The notes beneath the pieces were generated by a model that worked only from the letters and a program-made list of their open reading frames with translations, was not told the DNA's origin and did not search any database. From the NCBI GenBank assembly GCA_014360195.1, contig JACIXY010000031.1:1-32426 (forward strand): a stretch of 32,426 bases of DNA, in the 5' to 3' direction. Positions 31,373 through 32,426 of this stretch are shown here, piece after piece (the first letter of the stretch is position 1; each line of letters starts with the position of its first letter). A program made the translations under genes and the position numbers. The stretch is from Bacillota bacterium (GTDB lineage Bacteria > Bacillota > SHA-98 > UBA4971).

Positions 31373-32426
31373 AACTGTGGTCACTAAGGACCCACCCTCC
31401 TGGCGCCTCAGCCGGCGGAAGGCCGGCGCTGGTCCGCTGGTAACCAGGCTCTAGGCGGAGATGGTCCCCAGGGAACCAAGTTCGAGCGCCACCTGGTCCC
31501 CATGTAGCCAGTTTTCAAGAGGCCCATAGGCAGGTGGTCCCCAGGGTACCAGCATTTACGTGTGGGTGGTCTCTGGGGGAGCAACCCCGTGCGAAATGTG
31601 GCTACCAGAGATCCACCCTCCTGGCGCTCCAGCCGGCAGAAGGCCGGAGTCGGTCCCCTGGTGACCAGGATCCGTGCGGAGATGGTCCCCAGGGAACCAA
31701 GTTCGCCCGCCACTTTGTCCCTATGTAACCACTTTCCCAGACGCCCGTGGGTGGCTGGTCCTCAAAGGACCAGGATTTGCGGGCAGGTGGTCCCTGGGGG
31801 AACAACCCTGTTCGAAATGTGGCTACTAAAGACCCAGCCTCCTCGCGCCTCACCCGGCGAGAAGCCAACGCTGGTCCTTTGGTAACCAGGTTCCACGTGG
31901 AGATGGTCCCTGCGTGATCAACTTCGCCCGCCACCTGGTCCTCGCGTAACCATTCTCCCGGATGCCCCTAGCCAGCTGGTCCTCAAAGGACCAGGATTTG
32001 CGCGTGGGTGGTCCCTGGGGGAGCAAGCCCGTGGGAAATCTGGTTACCGGAGACCCACCCTCCTGGCGCTCGGGGCACGAGGATGCTGGATCTGGTCCTC
32101 TGGTAACCAGGCTACGCGCTGAGATGGTCCCCCGGGGACCAACTTCGTCCGACACCTGGTCCCCACGTAACCACCTTGCGAGATGGCCGAGAACGGCTGG
32201 TCCCCAGGGGACCAGGATTTGCGTGTGGATAGTCCCCAGGGGATCAACCTCGCGGACAACCTGGTCCCTGGTGCACCACCCCCGGCGGCGGTCAAGGCGT
32301 GCTGGTCACGAGAGGACCAGGACGTGTGCTAAGCTGGTCCCCGGAGGACCATCTTCACGCGGGACCTGGTCCCTGGTGCTCCACCTTGCCGCGTTTTGGC
32401 GAAGGACGGTGGCAGGGGTGGTTCCC
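31373..32426. repeat. Tandem array with exact 221-bp period and embedded GGTCC/GGACC dyads
   Basis: Units begin at 31373, 31594, 31815, 32036 and 32257; the last is incomplete and more diverged. The first four are each exactly 221 bp with roughly three quarters identity. Each holds about seven short boxes built on GGTCC with a partner GGACC or GTAACC, spaced about 31-50 bp apart. The clearest dyad recurs at 31755-31773, 31976-31994 and 32197-32215. The period is not a multiple of three, so frames shift between units, which argues against coding. The array runs off the window. Confidence 0.85.

Noticed and set aside
31408-32295. Several minus-strand frames of about 80-110 codons with similar translations
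   Set aside because: They are repeated only because the DNA repeats. The 221-bp period is not a multiple of three, and none has a convincing ribosome site or family resemblance.
31309-32426. CRISPR array
   Set aside because: Boxes vary in sequence and spacing, and the sequences between them repeat every 221 bp instead of being unique. No cas gene is present.

Overview
The window is GC-rich DNA from what looks like a clostridial-type, high-GC Bacillota. The evidence is the gene order fliE-FGHIJK-flgD-TIGR02530-flgE-flbD-motAB-fliLMN-OPQR-flhBA-flhFG-sigma-swrB-like, strong AGGAGG-type ribosome binding sites with many GTG and TTG starts, SwrD/FlbD-type and SwrB-type proteins, and an EtfA carrying a ferredoxin domain. 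Genus cannot be fixed from the sequence alone.

Region 1 (1-26837, plus strand) is one long flagellar gene cluster. It encodes the rod/MS-ring/C-ring base (FliE, F, G, M, N), the export ATPase complex (FliH, I, J), the export gate (FliO, P, Q, R, FlhB, FlhA), hook assembly (FliK, FlgD, FlgE), the stator (MotA, MotB, FliL), the placement GTPase/ATPase pair (FlhF, FlhG), a PilZ c-di-GMP effector, the flagellar sigma factor, and a membrane/HTH protein resembling SwrB. Most genes overlap or sit a few bases apart, which suggests a polycistronic unit. No chemotaxis gene lies inside the cluster. A roughly 95-bp conserved element occurs in its first gap (1-96) and again in the gap after the sigma factor (25600-25694).

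Region 2 (27026-30613, minus strand) converges on the flagellar cluster. It encodes an acyl-CoA dehydrogenase, EtfB and a ferredoxin-EtfA fusion, in the same order as carCDE-type electron-transfer systems. It has a convincing -35/-10 promoter at 30824-30852. A large inverted repeat overlaps the predicted transcription start, a 144-bp pentanucleotide array sits in the leader, and a heptanucleotide array sits in an unusual 361-bp gap between etfB and etfA.

Region 3 (about 30853-32426) has no convincing protein gene. From about 31309 to the window end it is an array with an exact 221-bp period (unit starts 31373, 31594, 31815, 32036, 32257). The units are packed with short GGTCC/GGACC dyads. Units have diverged in sequence but not in length, and at least one dyad shows a compensatory change. 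This array is the least explained element in the window and continues past its right edge.
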